This document shows, one piece after another, positions 10,080-19,019 of a stretch of 64,000 bases of DNA. Where the stretch lies: positions 3,162,001 through 3,226,000 of the forward strand of contig NZ_CP031467.1 of assembly GCF_003368325.1 (NCBI RefSeq). The letters run 5' to 3'. This DNA is from Paraburkholderia caffeinilytica (GTDB taxonomy: Bacteria; Pseudomonadota; Gammaproteobacteria; Burkholderiales; Burkholderiaceae). The position numbers and the translations under genes were made by a program. Position 1 is the first letter of the stretch; each line of letters starts with the position of its first letter. The notes beneath the pieces were generated by a model. The model had not been told where the DNA came from. It saw only the letters and a list, made by a program, of their open reading frames with translations, and searched no databases.

Positions 10080-10223
10080 ACCGGCCGCGCCGCGCAAAGT
10101 GGCTGGGGCGGCTGAAATGGGGGCATTCGCGATTGGATCGGGCCGAGGCCGGCACAACGCGGGGTTTGAGTCGGCGGAAGTGGCCCGACGCCGGCTCGAC
10201 GTCGGCCTCACGCCGCGCTCGAA

Positions 10224-11522
10224 TCAGGCCTTGACGCCGGCAGCGGTTTGGCGGGCCGAAGGCGATCCGGCCGGTTGCGCCGCGGCAAGTTCACGCTTGC
10301 GCGCATCGATCACCGCGAGAAACGTGGCGACCAGTAGCGCGAGCAGTACCGTCACCATGATCGGCACGAGGACGTCGATGGTCAGCCCGAAAATCACCGT
10401 GCTGGTGGCGACCGCCAGACCTGCATAGGACGCCGCGCGAATCGCCGGGTCGCCCGAGCGCCGGTGACGCCAGAAGTACACCGAGATGCCGTAGTAGAAC
10501 AGCAACAGGCAGATCACGCCGACCGCGCCCATCTCGGCGAGGGTCGAGAAAAAGTCGCTATGGGCGCGCTCGTTGACGATCTGGCTCTTCACTTCGCCAC
10601 GCTTGGCCAGCACACCCAGCTCGTCCACCAGACGCCCCTTGCCGACGCCGTACACCGGATGACGCGTAAAGATCAGCCGCGACGCATTCCACAACTGAAG
10701 GCGCAGGCCTACCGATGTGTAGTCTTCGCCCTGATGCATCATCGACACATCGTTCGGTACTTCGGCGAGGCGTTTCTGAACCCGCTCGGTCGACAGGAGC
10801 GCCCCCGCGCCGATCACGATCGCCAGCGTCGTTATCAGGAAACGCTTCTTGTGTGCGTACCACTGGTACTGCAAGCCGAGCAGCACGACAAACACGGGCA
10901 CGGCCAGCCAGCCGCCCCGGCTGCCCGACAGATAGGACGCGTAGCCGCCGCCCACCAGCGCCAGCAGTCGAAGCCCCAGCACACGCCAGTCGCGCGGCTT
11001 GTCCCAGCCCATGGTGAAGACCGACAGGAACCCGAGCAGCAGCGCGGTATCGCCGAACGGAATCGCATTCGTATAGGAATTATTCAGACGATTCGCATCC
11101 GTCCAGCCGCCGGCGGGTTGATCGACGAGTGCCCAGATGCCGGCCGCCAGCGCGCCGGCGGCACAACCCCAGCCGATCATGCGCAGATGCCTGGAAGGCA
11201 ATTGCCGCAGCAGAAGGAAGACTGGCAGGGCAAGCATGAAGCGCGACAATGCGTCGAACTGACGCGGCAGCCAATAACCGAGCAGCGCCTGCTGGACGGC
11301 GATTGCCACGATAAAAGCCAGCATGCCGATCGTGTACCAGCGGTAAGTGCGCAATCCGGAGAAGTATCCCGGCGTGCGCCGGTTGGCCACGGCGGCGCCG
11401 AGCGCCAACGCGAGAATGACGAAGAAGCAGTAGCCCGTGCCGCCGCGCCATACGAGATTGACCGCGGGTGCGAAAAACAGCAGGGCTGTGCTGAGCCAGA
11501 CCAGACTGGGAGCAAAAATCAT
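10224..11522 (-). CDS. O-antigen ligase/polymerase family membrane protein (WaaL- or Wzy-like)
   Basis: A 432-residue polytopic membrane protein with about ten to twelve hydrophobic segments and one large periplasmic loop. Near residue 310 the loop contains ERAHSDFFSTLAEMGAVG, matching the H-[NSQ]-x9-G-x2-G pattern of O-antigen ligases. Upstream in the protein are the conserved SGSRGGWLAVP and GVGKGRLVDELG segments. Ligases join undecaprenyl-linked O-antigen to lipid A–core in the periplasm; polymerases of the Wzy family look similar, so the exact activity is open. Proximity to msbA and several core transferases favours WaaL. The start is the first ATG of the open frame. Confidence 0.85.
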   Translation of the reverse strand: MIFAPSLVWLSTALLFFAPAVNLVWRGGTGYCFFVILALALGAAVANRRTPGYFSGLRTYRWYTIGMLAFIVAIAVQQALLGYWLPRQFDALSRFMLALPVFLLLRQLPSRHLRMIGWGCAAGALAAGIWALVDQPAGGWTDANRLNNSYTNAIPFGDTALLLGFLSVFTMGWDKPRDWRVLGLRLLALVGGGYASYLSGSRGGWLAVPVFVVLLGLQYQWYAHKKRFLITTLAIVIGAGALLSTERVQKRLAEVPNDVSMMHQGEDYTSVGLRLQLWNASRLIFTRHPVYGVGKGRLVDELGVLAKRGEVKSQIVNERAHSDFFSTLAEMGAVGVICLLLFYYGISVYFWRHRRSGDPAIRAASYAGLAVATSTVIFGLTIDVLVPIMVTVLLALLVATFLAVIDARKRELAAAQPAGSPSARQTAAGVKA

Positions 11523-12028
11523 AGGGCAACAATATGTAAGAACACTACCGTTCCGGTGGTGCAGTGGCGATGGCCGGACCCTTGGGTGCTTTTTCTAAGA
11601 CGGTAGAGCGATCGCGATTATAACCGTGGGTCTCCTTGCAAAACGCTTGCTGAAGCACTCGGTAATGTGCTTGTCGAAGCGGCGCGGCCGTCGGCGTCAC
11701 CTTGCCCCGGAGAGACTGGCGCAAAAGACAGCCGCCGTGGCCGCGGTGGCGTTTGGGCCGGGGCAACCGCCGTATTTGTCATATGAGCGGGCCGCGGCGG
11801 TACAATCCCCGGCGAAACTGACGGGCGATGCTGTTTGGGCCACCCGCGCGGCGCCGGGTTCCCACGGTGCCCGCAGACACACACGTCGCCGGCGATTCTC
11901 CGGCGCCGCTACCGGAGGATGTCGCCGGGACGGCAGCCATTTACATTGCATTGCACTGCACCACGCCGGATTGCCAATGCGGGATTGAACCGCGTTCGCG
12001 CCGGCGGCAAGCTCAACGGACCGAATCG
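11523..12028. other. Divergent intergenic region between the ligase gene and a glycosyltransferase
   Basis: A 506-base gap between divergently transcribed genes. The short open frames here show no protein-like character. TTGTCA at 11776–11781 and TACAAT at 11801–11806 resemble sigma-70 boxes for the rightward gene, but their 19-base spacing is longer than ideal, and they would give a leader of about 220 bases. No hairpin, repeat or known RNA motif stands out. Confidence 0.45.
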
Positions 12029-12874
12029 ATGTTCTCTATCATCATCCCGACCTGGAACAATCTGCCTTACCTGCGGCTCGTGATCGAGAGCCTGCGGCGT
12101 CATTCCACGCATACGCATCAGATCATCGTGCACGTGAACGACGGCTCGGACGGCACTTTGGCCTGGGTGCGCGACGAGGGTATCGAACACACCGCGTCGC
12201 CCGGCAACATCGGCATCTGTCACGCCGTCAATATCGCGGCGGCGCGCGCCACGCAGGACTACATCGTCTACATGAACGACGACATGTACTGCTGTCCCGG
12301 CTGGGACGACGCGCTCGTCAAGCGCCTCGCGCAGATGCCGGCCGACAACCTGTTCATGCTGTCCGGCACCATGATCGAACCGGTCGACTCCGGCAATCCG
12401 TGCGTCGTCGTGCAGAATTTCGGCCGCGACGTGGAGAGTTTCCGCGCCGGCGAACTGGTGGCCGCCACACCGCAACTCGTGCGCGCCGACTGGCGTGGCG
12501 CCACCTGGCCGCCGACGCTCGTGCATCGCGACTGGTGGTTCAAGGTCGGCGGCTATAGCAGCGAATTGAGCCCCGGCATGAGCAGCGACAACGACTTCTC
12601 GATGAAGCTGTGGGACGCCGGTTGCCGGGTGTTTCTCGGCGTTGGCGACAGCCTGGTCTATCACTTCCAGCAAAAGAGCACCGGCAAGGTCGTCAAGAAC
12701 GATGGGCGCCGCCAGTTCCTCAACAAGTGGGGCATGACGCAAGCCACCTTCGATCGTTATTTCTTGCGACGCGGCACCGCGGTGGAAGGCGCTCAGGCAG
12801 TCGGCGAACCCGAGCGGACCGGCCGTCTGCGGCGTGCGTTGCTCAAGTCGCGCATCAAGCGCGCGTTTAGCTGA
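12029..12874 (+). CDS. Family 2 glycosyltransferase
   Basis: A 281-residue GT2 enzyme. The start is the ATG at 12029 because the GT-A fold (MFSIIIPTWNNLPYLRLVI) begins exactly there; an open frame extends 67 codons upstream but is not protein-like. Further motifs are VHVNDGSDGTLAWV, the metal-binding MNDDMYCCPGWD and a late HRDWWFKVGGYS acceptor segment. This variant resembles polysaccharide transferases that act on large acceptors and often sit beside LPS clusters. The ribosome-binding site is weak. It is the last member of the envelope-polysaccharide block. Confidence 0.83.
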   Translation: MFSIIIPTWNNLPYLRLVIESLRRHSTHTHQIIVHVNDGSDGTLAWVRDEGIEHTASPGNIGICHAVNIAAARATQDYIVYMNDDMYCCPGWDDALVKRLAQMPADNLFMLSGTMIEPVDSGNPCVVVQNFGRDVESFRAGELVAATPQLVRADWRGATWPPTLVHRDWWFKVGGYSSELSPGMSSDNDFSMKLWDAGCRVFLGVGDSLVYHFQQKSTGKVVKNDGRRQFLNKWGMTQATFDRYFLRRGTAVEGAQAVGEPERTGRLRRALLKSRIKRAFS

Positions 12875-12980
12875 AACAGGTGCGCGTATTTGTGCGCGCA
12901 TCCGCATGGTCCTTTGCAGCATGTGGCGGCGGACATCCGGCGGCGTTGTGCGTGCCGAGGCGCGTACGGAAGCGTGTGCC

Positions 12981-13301
12981 TTATACGCCGCCCGTCACCA
13001 GCGGCAGCACCGTCAAATCCGGGTGCGTGCCGTCGACAATGCTGCGCCCCACGTGCACCCCTTCATAGAGCGCTTCCTCCACGCTGGCGAAGCTCTCCTC
13101 GCCGTCCGCATGGAACGGCACCGAATGTCCGGGGATGGCCGGATCGGCGCCCGGATGGCACACGTAACCCACATACGTGCAACGATTATCAGGCACGGCC
13201 GACGGCTTCGTTTCGTCGCGCGGGTTTTTCGGGAAGGGTGCGACGTGAATTTCGAAACCCTCGTATTCCACCATCTGCCAAGGTGCGGTTTCATCGGCCA
13301 T
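12981..13301 (-). CDS. Conserved hypothetical protein, 106 residues
   Basis: A small soluble acidic protein. GGAGG sits six bases before the ATG at 13301, which makes translation likely. The central region contains two cysteines (NRCTYVGYVCHPGAD) and a C-terminal half of the pattern FASVEEALYEGVHVGRSIVDG, reminiscent of small fold-and-bind domains. There are no membrane segments and no signal peptide. It lies between the last glycosyltransferase and rdgC, on the opposite strand to both. I do not recognise a function. Confidence 0.7.
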   Translation of the reverse strand: MADETAPWQMVEYEGFEIHVAPFPKNPRDETKPSAVPDNRCTYVGYVCHPGADPAIPGHSVPFHADGEESFASVEEALYEGVHVGRSIVDGTHPDLTVLPLVTGGV

Positions 13302-13456
13302 GGCCGCCTCCGTCTTTGTCGCGTCTATCAGAAAGTCTAGGTGATTTGAACGTAAAGCGCGCCCTGAGACTGATGCGGCAAACCACGATGCTTCGACCGT
13401 GCGCTCTTCGCGGTGTCATATAGAATGACGCGCTTTGCCCGTACAAGACCCCGCCC

Positions 13457-14380
13457 ATGTGGTTCAAAAACCTTCAGTTGCACCGTCTTCCCGCTCCGTG
13501 GTCCGTCACCCCTGAACAAATGGAGAAATGGCTCGCGCCGCACGCGTTCGCGCCCGGCAACAGCGTCGAGATGCAAAGCCACGGCTGGGCGTCGCCGCGC
13601 GACAACGACTCGCTGGTGTATTCGCTCAACGGCCAGATGCTGCTGGTGTTTCGTGCCGAAAAGAAACTGCTGCCGGCTTCGGTCGTCACGCAAGTGACCA
13701 AGGCGCGTGCGCTCGAACTCGAAGAGCAGCAGGGCTTCAAACCCGGCCGCAAGCAGATGCGCGAACTCAAGGAGCAGGTGACCGATGAACTGCTGCCGCG
13801 CGCCTTCAGCATCCGCCGCGATACGCGCGTGTGGATCGATACCCGCAACGGTTGGCTCGTGATCGATGCGAGCTCGCAAGCGGTCGCCGACGAAGTGCGC
13901 GGCCTGCTGGTGAAGTCGATCGATCAACTGCCGCTCGGCACGGTGCGCGTCACGCAGTCGCCGGTTGCGGCGATGACCGGGTGGCTGCTTTCCGGCGAAG
14001 GTCCCGCGGGTTTCACGCTCGACCAGGACACCGAGTTGCGCTCGCCGGCGGAAGGCAACGCAACGGTGCGCTACGTCGGACATACTTTGGATGCCGAAGA
14101 TATGCGCCGCCATATCGAAGCCGGCAAGCAATGCATGCGGCTCGCGATGACATGGGACGATCGCGTGTCGTTCGTGTTGACGCCTTCGCTCACGATCAAG
14201 CGGATCGCACCGCTCGACGTGCTCAAGGAAGCGAGCGACCCCACCGCGCAGAACGACGACGAGCGCTTCGATTCCGATGTTACGCTGATGACCGCCGAAC
14301 TCGATCGCATGCTGTGCGATCTGCTCGACGCGCTGGGCGGCGAGCAGGGCGTGGACATGCCGCAAGCCGCGGCGGCGTGA
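13457..14380 (+). CDS. rdgC: Recombination-associated protein RdgC
   Basis: RdgC is a ring-forming, non-sequence-specific DNA-binding protein that modulates RecA and replication-associated recombination. This copy is 307 residues, the normal length, and begins with the characteristic [11 protein letters not shown]. The family signatures [31 protein letters not shown] and [15 protein letters not shown] are all present. It is a stand-alone plus-strand gene; its stop marks the left edge of the variable segment that extends to about 19.2 kb. A TATAGA-like box near 13421 may be its −10 element. Confidence 0.95.
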   Translation: MWFKNLQLHRLPAPWSVTPEQMEKWLAPHAFAPGNSVEMQSHGWASPRDNDSLVYSLNGQMLLVFRAEKKLLPASVVTQVTKARALELEEQQGFKPGRKQMRELKEQVTDELLPRAFSIRRDTRVWIDTRNGWLVIDASSQAVADEVRGLLVKSIDQLPLGTVRVTQSPVAAMTGWLLSGEGPAGFTLDQDTELRSPAEGNATVRYVGHTLDAEDMRRHIEAGKQCMRLAMTWDDRVSFVLTPSLTIKRIAPLDVLKEASDPTAQNDDERFDSDVTLMTAELDRMLCDLLDALGGEQGVDMPQAAAA

Positions 14381-14486
14381 GTGACAGTCATCTGAGCTGC
14401 GCTTGTCCGTGGTCGTGCGGTGCCCCGGCGCGATGCATTCGTGCGACGGCGCCGCGTGGCAGCGTCGTCAAGCGCGAACCACCGCT

Positions 14487-14852
14487 ACGCGTCCGGACAC
14501 CACCTACAACCTGAAGTACCGCAATTGCTCGAGCAGCGTATCGCGCGCACTGGAAGCGGCGATCGAAGGCGCATCGGCGCGCGTATGGGGCGGCCTTGGC
14601 GGCGGGCGGCCGTTTCTGCGGGGGATGACGGCGCCGGAGTTGTGGGTGGCCGCGCAACTGCGCGAACGCGCCGCGACGATGGCGTGGACCCCGGGCCTCA
14701 CGCTCGACTATGCTCGCGCGCTCAGTATGCTCGCCGACCCGCGTCCGTCGGGCTGGGTGAAGATGGCGCGCCTCGCCGTGCGCCGCATGGTGCGCTCGCG
14801 GCAGCAATGGCGTGAGGAAGAGCGCAGTGCGCCGGCCACGATTGAACCACGA
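14487..14852 (+). pseudogene. Remnant: C-terminal fragment of an unidentified protein
   Basis: About 120 codons in one frame look like the end of a real protein, with DTTYNLKYRNCSSSVSRAL (a Cys-containing motif like those of papain/NlpC-type folds), then a segment around APELWVAAQLRERAATMAWT and a basic end near RRMVRSRQQWREEE. No plausible start or N-terminal domain precedes it, because the rdgC stop is only about 100 bases upstream. The open frame continues past 14852 but loses protein-like character. I read this as a 5'-truncated gene left when the accessory segment arrived or rearranged. The parent could be an HdeD/DUF4105-type envelope protein, but that is a guess. Confidence 0.4.
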
Positions 14853-15454
14853 CTTAGCCACAGCCATCGCGCGACATGGCCAGGCACCGCGCATGCCCAA
14901 GTTCGACGTAGCGGTGAAAACAGCAGGCGTATCAAGAGCTTGCCGATTTTGCCGGGCAGTTATGCACAGCCTTCTGAACAAAAACTGGGGATAACTTTGT
15001 GGCCGCTGTCCGGGCGGTTTGCCTGTGAGGTTTAGCCCGTTCTTCAAGAGTCCGGTTTTTAATCGCATTGTGTGCTGTTGTTAGCGCCCGTAGCGCTTTC
15101 TGGCGCTATCTATCACGCTTTCGTGGTCACGTGCTACGCCCCCGTTTTTTCCCTTCCGGCTGCCACAGGTTCGAGTGTCAGCCGCTGATCTCTTTCGCGT
15201 ACGAATATCCCTCCTCTCTTGTTCCGATTGTTGTCACTTCGACGCGGTGGTGACTGACGGGCTACTGCGTGTTTCCCCGCGGATTGCGTAGGCGCCGTGA
15301 GCGCGACGTTTGTACTGGCACAGCGGAAATGTAGTTTTAGGAATTGTCGGATAGCGGGGATGGAATGCTCCTTATAGGGTGCTTGGGTCTCAAACAAGTA
15401 AAACAAATAAGGATGACTATAAAAAACAGAAGGTCTACAGAGAGTCCTGCAGGC
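14853..15454. other. Gene-free region upstream of the RHS gene
   Basis: About 600 bases with no credible gene, more A+T-rich than its surroundings. TTATGCACA at 14960–14968 and the complement of TTATCCCCA at 14986–14994 each differ by one base from the DnaA-box consensus, but there is no origin context. The stretch before the RHS gene presumably contains its promoter; no strong −35/−10 pair is visible. Confidence 0.4.
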
Positions 15455-17779
15455 ATGATGGCCCGCCTGCTGACCGCATTCATGCTGCTCGTGGTCGCGT
15501 TTGGCGCCAACGCGGACGATTGCTTCACGCTTTACTCAAAGTCCGGTGCAACGCCGGGTTCAAAGACCTGCAAGATTGACGTGACTAGCAATACCCCAGG
15601 CGGGATGGGCAACTACGCCTGTATCAATGACCTCGCTCTAATCGAGCAGTGGTGCAACGCAACCGACAATCCGTCCGATGACTCCTGCCCGGTGGCAGAC
15701 CCGGTGTTTCCAGCAAACGGCAACGTGACGATTTCCGAAGCTGACTTTGCCAGCGGTGATACGTCTCCCCTTGTCTTTCATCGAACATATCTTTCGAAGC
15801 CCTACGACAAGACGCAGACTGCGATGGGCGGCTACTGGGTCAACAACTGGCAGCGAAGACTTGATCTGTCGGCGGTTAATGCGAGCACGCCGAAAATCGT
15901 CGCTTATCGGGGTAACGGGCAGCCTCTGACATTCAAGTGGATTAGCGGAGCGTGGGCCGTGCCGGGAACCGCGGGTCTCTCCCTAACGAAAGCCGGCGAC
16001 GGGTACTTATACCTCAAGGACGAACTGCTCGGTACGACCGAAGCCTATGCGGAGATCAGCGGCAAGTTCTATTCCGAAACAACCCGCACGGGTGTGATCC
16101 GCAAGGTTTTCTATGACGGCAGGCAGCGGCTGTCGGCGATCGCCTGGTGGCCGGCCGATAACGTAATACCGGCAACAGCGACATCAATCAGGCTGGAATA
16201 CGACAGTAGCGACCGCGTCATTACCTTGGTCGATCCTTTGGGAATGCCCACCGACTATGCCTACGACGGGAAAGGCAATCTTGCATCGGTAACCAGACCC
16301 TATGGCTACGTTCGTCAGTATCTCTACGAGGACGCCCGTTTTCCAAACGCATTGACAGGCGTAAAGGACGAATCCGGATCGCGGGTTGCGACGTGGACCT
16401 ACGATTCCAGCGGACGTGCAATCTCGGTCACGCATCCCGACACGACACGGAATGTGTCGCTCAGCTACGGTTCCGGTACGACGACGCTCAGCGACCTATC
16501 TGGCACCAGCACATACTCCTTTGATGCCGGAGTCACCTTGCGTCCTCGAACAATTACTACGCCAGCGGGCGCGGTATCGAGGACGTGGGATTCGGCAGGG
16601 AATCTGAAGCAGAGGCAGACGCCAGATGGAGGTGTCCAGTACATCTGGGACAGCGCCAACCGGCCAACGAAAGCAATTGCAACCGTTACCGGAAATAAGA
16701 CCGTAACGACGATTGAGTACGCCGATGCCAGTTCATTGCGTCCGCATCTCGTTGCGACGCCGGGCAAGATCCGTGCGTTCGTCTACGACGCGCAGGGCAA
16801 CGCCACTGGCTACGCGGAGGTGCAAACGACTGACCTGACAGGCGAACAGGGGATGCAGGCGGTCGGGGCGGGCAGCAAGACGACGGTCGGCGCAAGTTAC
16901 GACGGAGCGGGCCGTCTCCTGTCAGCCACGGTCATCGAGGACGGGCAGAAGCTTGAGGACTGGACCTATACGTACGACGCAAAGGGCAACATCGCCACGA
17001 CGAAGGATGCTGTATCGGGGTGGGCGATGCGAACGCTTGAGCGTAACGCCGCGAACCGGGCGACACAGATAGCCGGTAATAGCGGGCAGGCAAGCATCAC
17101 TTACTATGGTAGTCGCGTTACGTCGTTTCAGTATAACGAACCGGCAAGTTCGGTTAATGGCGGACTCGCCCGTGTACTGGCAGTCGACTATCAATACGCT
17201 GCGAATGGCTCGGTGTCGTCACATTCGGCGAAGGTCTCGACTAACGGCGCGTGGTGGCAACCGATCAGCGACGCTGAGCTAGGCGTGTGGCTGACCAATT
17301 GGGAGTTGGGCAACGACCCGGTTGCGCCGCCGCCTATGCTCACGGGAATCAAGGGAGATGCCGGGGCCTTCGTTCCGGAAATGTGCGTTGAATGCTACAT
17401 GGCGTGGAAAGCGAAGTTCACAGGGAAGCTTTTCGATAGTGAATTGAGCGATACATTGCCGACTTGGGGTGAGACAACCGAGCTAATGCTGAGCGATCAG
17501 TCGCAGGTTCCTTATCCTACTCTTGTGCCAGACCTGACTGGCTCCGCGAAGAGGTCAATGCTTTACGGCGCGCTCTTCGGAGCCGCGAGCGGTGACGGGG
17601 GTATGGTTAAATGTGGGAGCCGCGGTGATATAGAGTGGCGTGAGGGGGAATGTCATGCGAAGTATGAATCAGATATGCGTTTGTGCGCTTCGATCGCCTA
17701 CCCGATGGGCGGCAAGCGTGGCGTCGCGCTATGCAAACAGCAGGCATTCCTAGACTATCAAGAGTGCAGAGGGTATTGA
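15455..17779 (+). CDS. Secreted RHS/YD-repeat protein, short form, possible toxin
   Basis: A 774-residue protein beginning with a Sec-type signal peptide (MMARLLTAFMLLVVAFGANA, cut before DD). A DUF6531-like entry region follows (ISEADFASGDTSPLVFHRTY), then YD repeats such as YDSSDRV, YDGKGNLASV, YDSSGRAISV, YDAQGNATG and YDAKGNIATT to about residue 550. The remaining C-terminus does not resemble the repeats and ends in a cysteine-rich block (CHAKYESDMRLCASIAYP, then CKQQAFLDYQEC). Full RHS toxins are usually around 1,400 residues with a DPxGL core-end motif; that motif is absent here. The start at 15455 has CAGAGAG 10 bases upstream; ATGs at 15413 and 15344 are alternatives. Its stop overlaps the next small ORF. 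Confidence 0.8.
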   Translation: MMARLLTAFMLLVVAFGANADDCFTLYSKSGATPGSKTCKIDVTSNTPGGMGNYACINDLALIEQWCNATDNPSDDSCPVADPVFPANGNVTISEADFASGDTSPLVFHRTYLSKPYDKTQTAMGGYWVNNWQRRLDLSAVNASTPKIVAYRGNGQPLTFKWISGAWAVPGTAGLSLTKAGDGYLYLKDELLGTTEAYAEISGKFYSETTRTGVIRKVFYDGRQRLSAIAWWPADNVIPATATSIRLEYDSSDRVITLVDPLGMPTDYAYDGKGNLASVTRPYGYVRQYLYEDARFPNALTGVKDESGSRVATWTYDSSGRAISVTHPDTTRNVSLSYGSGTTTLSDLSGTSTYSFDAGVTLRPRTITTPAGAVSRTWDSAGNLKQRQTPDGGVQYIWDSANRPTKAIATVTGNKTVTTIEYADASSLRPHLVATPGKIRAFVYDAQGNATGYAEVQTTDLTGEQGMQAVGAGSKTTVGASYDGAGRLLSATVIEDGQKLEDWTYTYDAKGNIATTKDAVSGWAMRTLERNAANRATQIAGNSGQASITYYGSRVTSFQYNEPASSVNGGLARVLAVDYQYAANGSVSSHSAKVSTNGAWWQPISDAELGVWLTNWELGNDPVAPPPMLTGIKGDAGAFVPEMCVECYMAWKAKFTGKLFDSELSDTLPTWGETTELMLSDQSQVPYPTLVPDLTGSAKRSMLYGALFGAASGDGGMVKCGSRGDIEWREGECHAKYESDMRLCASIAYPMGGKRGVALCKQQAFLDYQECRGY

Positions 17780-18039
17780 TGGCTATTGATCCACCCCGTT
17801 CCGTAGTTCTGAACTACGACCAAGACAGTCAGCGATTGAATGTGCAGTTAGTTGAACCTGCCAAGCTGGCCCCGCTTCTGGCTGGAAAATTCACAGTGCC
17901 AATCCTGCTAGACGAATTCGATTTCAGGCTTGACGACGAGTTCGCGCGTCGGCTTGGAGTCGCAATGCTCAATGCGATCGCCTTGGGTCAGCCTGAAATC
18001 AGGCAATATATGACTGTCACGCAGCAACCAATCGACTAG
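17779..18039 (+). CDS. Small ORF coupled to the RHS gene, candidate immunity protein
   Basis: An 86-residue acidic, cytosolic-looking protein with no signal peptide or membrane segment. Its ATG shares one base with the RHS stop codon (TGATG), so translation is probably coupled and the two products are needed together. It contains hydrophobic β-like stretches (RSVVLNYDQDSQRLNVQL) and a central PILLDEFDFRLDDEFARRLG. Polymorphic RHS toxins are normally followed directly by a small immunity gene, and position, size and acidity fit. I do not recognise the sequence family, so the immunity role is inferred from context only. Confidence 0.65.
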   Translation: MAIDPPRSVVLNYDQDSQRLNVQLVEPAKLAPLLAGKFTVPILLDEFDFRLDDEFARRLGVAMLNAIALGQPEIRQYMTVTQQPID

Positions 18040-18069
18040 TCGCCAGAAAAGTAATTGATCGGATGTTGT

Positions 18070-18102
18070 GCGCCATGACCGACCGATGTTTGGTCATGGC
18101 GC
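18070..18102. repeat. Perfect 11-base inverted repeat between convergent genes
   Basis: GCGCCATGACC at 18070–18080 and its exact complement at 18092–18102 flank an 11-base loop. The hairpin lies between the convergent small ORF and the glycosyltransferase-like gene. There is no T-tract, so a terminator is possible but not clear; a protein-binding or mobile-element footprint is an alternative. Confidence 0.55.
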
Positions 18103-18173
18103 CAAGGCGAAGCGGACGGCCGCGCCGCGCAAGCTGCCACACATGATTTTGTGTGCACACGACTGCCATCACA

Positions 18174-18893
18174 TCACCGGCCGGATGCTCCTCCCATCGC
18201 CTTAAATTGCGCGTAACTAACCATCTGAAAATGCTCACGGCCTGGCAGTTTTGCAATGATCTTTGAGTCGTCGGGCGGAATCTCTCCGAACATCTCGTAG
18301 TGAAATGCGAGCGTGCTCACGTAGTTGACGGTTGGCGCGGTGGAATGGAAATGAAGGTAACCACCGGTTTGCACGGCGTTCCAGAATACCCTGTCGCCGC
18401 TGATACTTTCGCGCGGGTCCTTGAATAGCCACGCCGCGCATGCGGGAAAGGCGGAGCGCGTAAGGAAATAACAGTTGGTGTCGTTGAAATCGAGGCCGTT
18501 GGATTCCTTGCAGATGCCAAGCATACGGCCGTCGGTGGTGAAAATATTCCGAGCTGCCGTGACTACCTGCGCACCCGTTTCCTCGACGATCATGCGCATC
18601 GTTTCGACATGGTTTGGCTCATACCAGTTGTCGGCGTCGAGAAAACAGATCGCATCAAATCCATTCGCGGCCGCGCAGGCGGCACCTACACCGCGAGGGG
18701 TATCCCCGTAGTCGGCGTGATTGGGAATCTTGATGTGCACGACACCTGGCCAGCTATCAACGTCGGAGTCAGGGAATCCATCGGCGACCATAAAGTGGGT
18801 CACGCTAGCTGCTTGCGCAAGGGTGCTTTCATGACATTTTCGTAGGACGTGACGCGGCTCTTTATAGTAGGCGCTAATGACGGCGACTCGCAT
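18174..18893 (-). CDS. Glycosyltransferase-like protein (GT-A fold)
   Basis: A 239-residue protein. It opens with MRVAVISAYYKEPRHVL, followed by FMVADGFPDSDVDSW and, after the conserved GVGAACAAANGFDAICFLDADNW, a classic GT-A metal-binding DxD (LDADNW). A basic middle region and FHYEMFGEIPPDDSK near the end complete it. AAGAG lies about 6 bases before the ATG at 18893. It is shorter than the LPS-cluster transferases and sits inside the accessory segment next to the RHS pair rather than in the main polysaccharide block. Its substrate is unknown. Confidence 0.75.
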   Translation of the reverse strand: MRVAVISAYYKEPRHVLRKCHESTLAQAASVTHFMVADGFPDSDVDSWPGVVHIKIPNHADYGDTPRGVGAACAAANGFDAICFLDADNWYEPNHVETMRMIVEETGAQVVTAARNIFTTDGRMLGICKESNGLDFNDTNCYFLTRSAFPACAAWLFKDPRESISGDRVFWNAVQTGGYLHFHSTAPTVNYVSTLAFHYEMFGEIPPDDSKIIAKLPGREHFQMVSYAQFKAMGGASGR

Positions 18894-19019
18894 GGAGGCT
18901 CTTCGTGAGATCGATGGAGCGGGGGATTGTAGCTATTGGCAACGCATCTCAGGCTATCTCGATTACATGCCGTCCGTGACGCCACCGTGCATCCAGCGGT
19001 GCTGCCGTCAAATGAGTGA

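Noticed and set aside
13013..13294. Alternative minus-strand frame inside the 106-residue gene
   Set aside because: The frame starting at 13301 has a good ribosome-binding site and a more natural composition.
14960..14994. Two near-DnaA-box 9-mers
   Set aside because: Only two copies, each with a mismatch, and no dnaA/dnaN/gyrB context or A+T-rich unwinding element; an origin is not supported.
14388..15068. 226-codon minus-strand frame after rdgC
   Set aside because: Arg/Ala-rich shadow; the plus-strand frame is the one with protein-like sequence.
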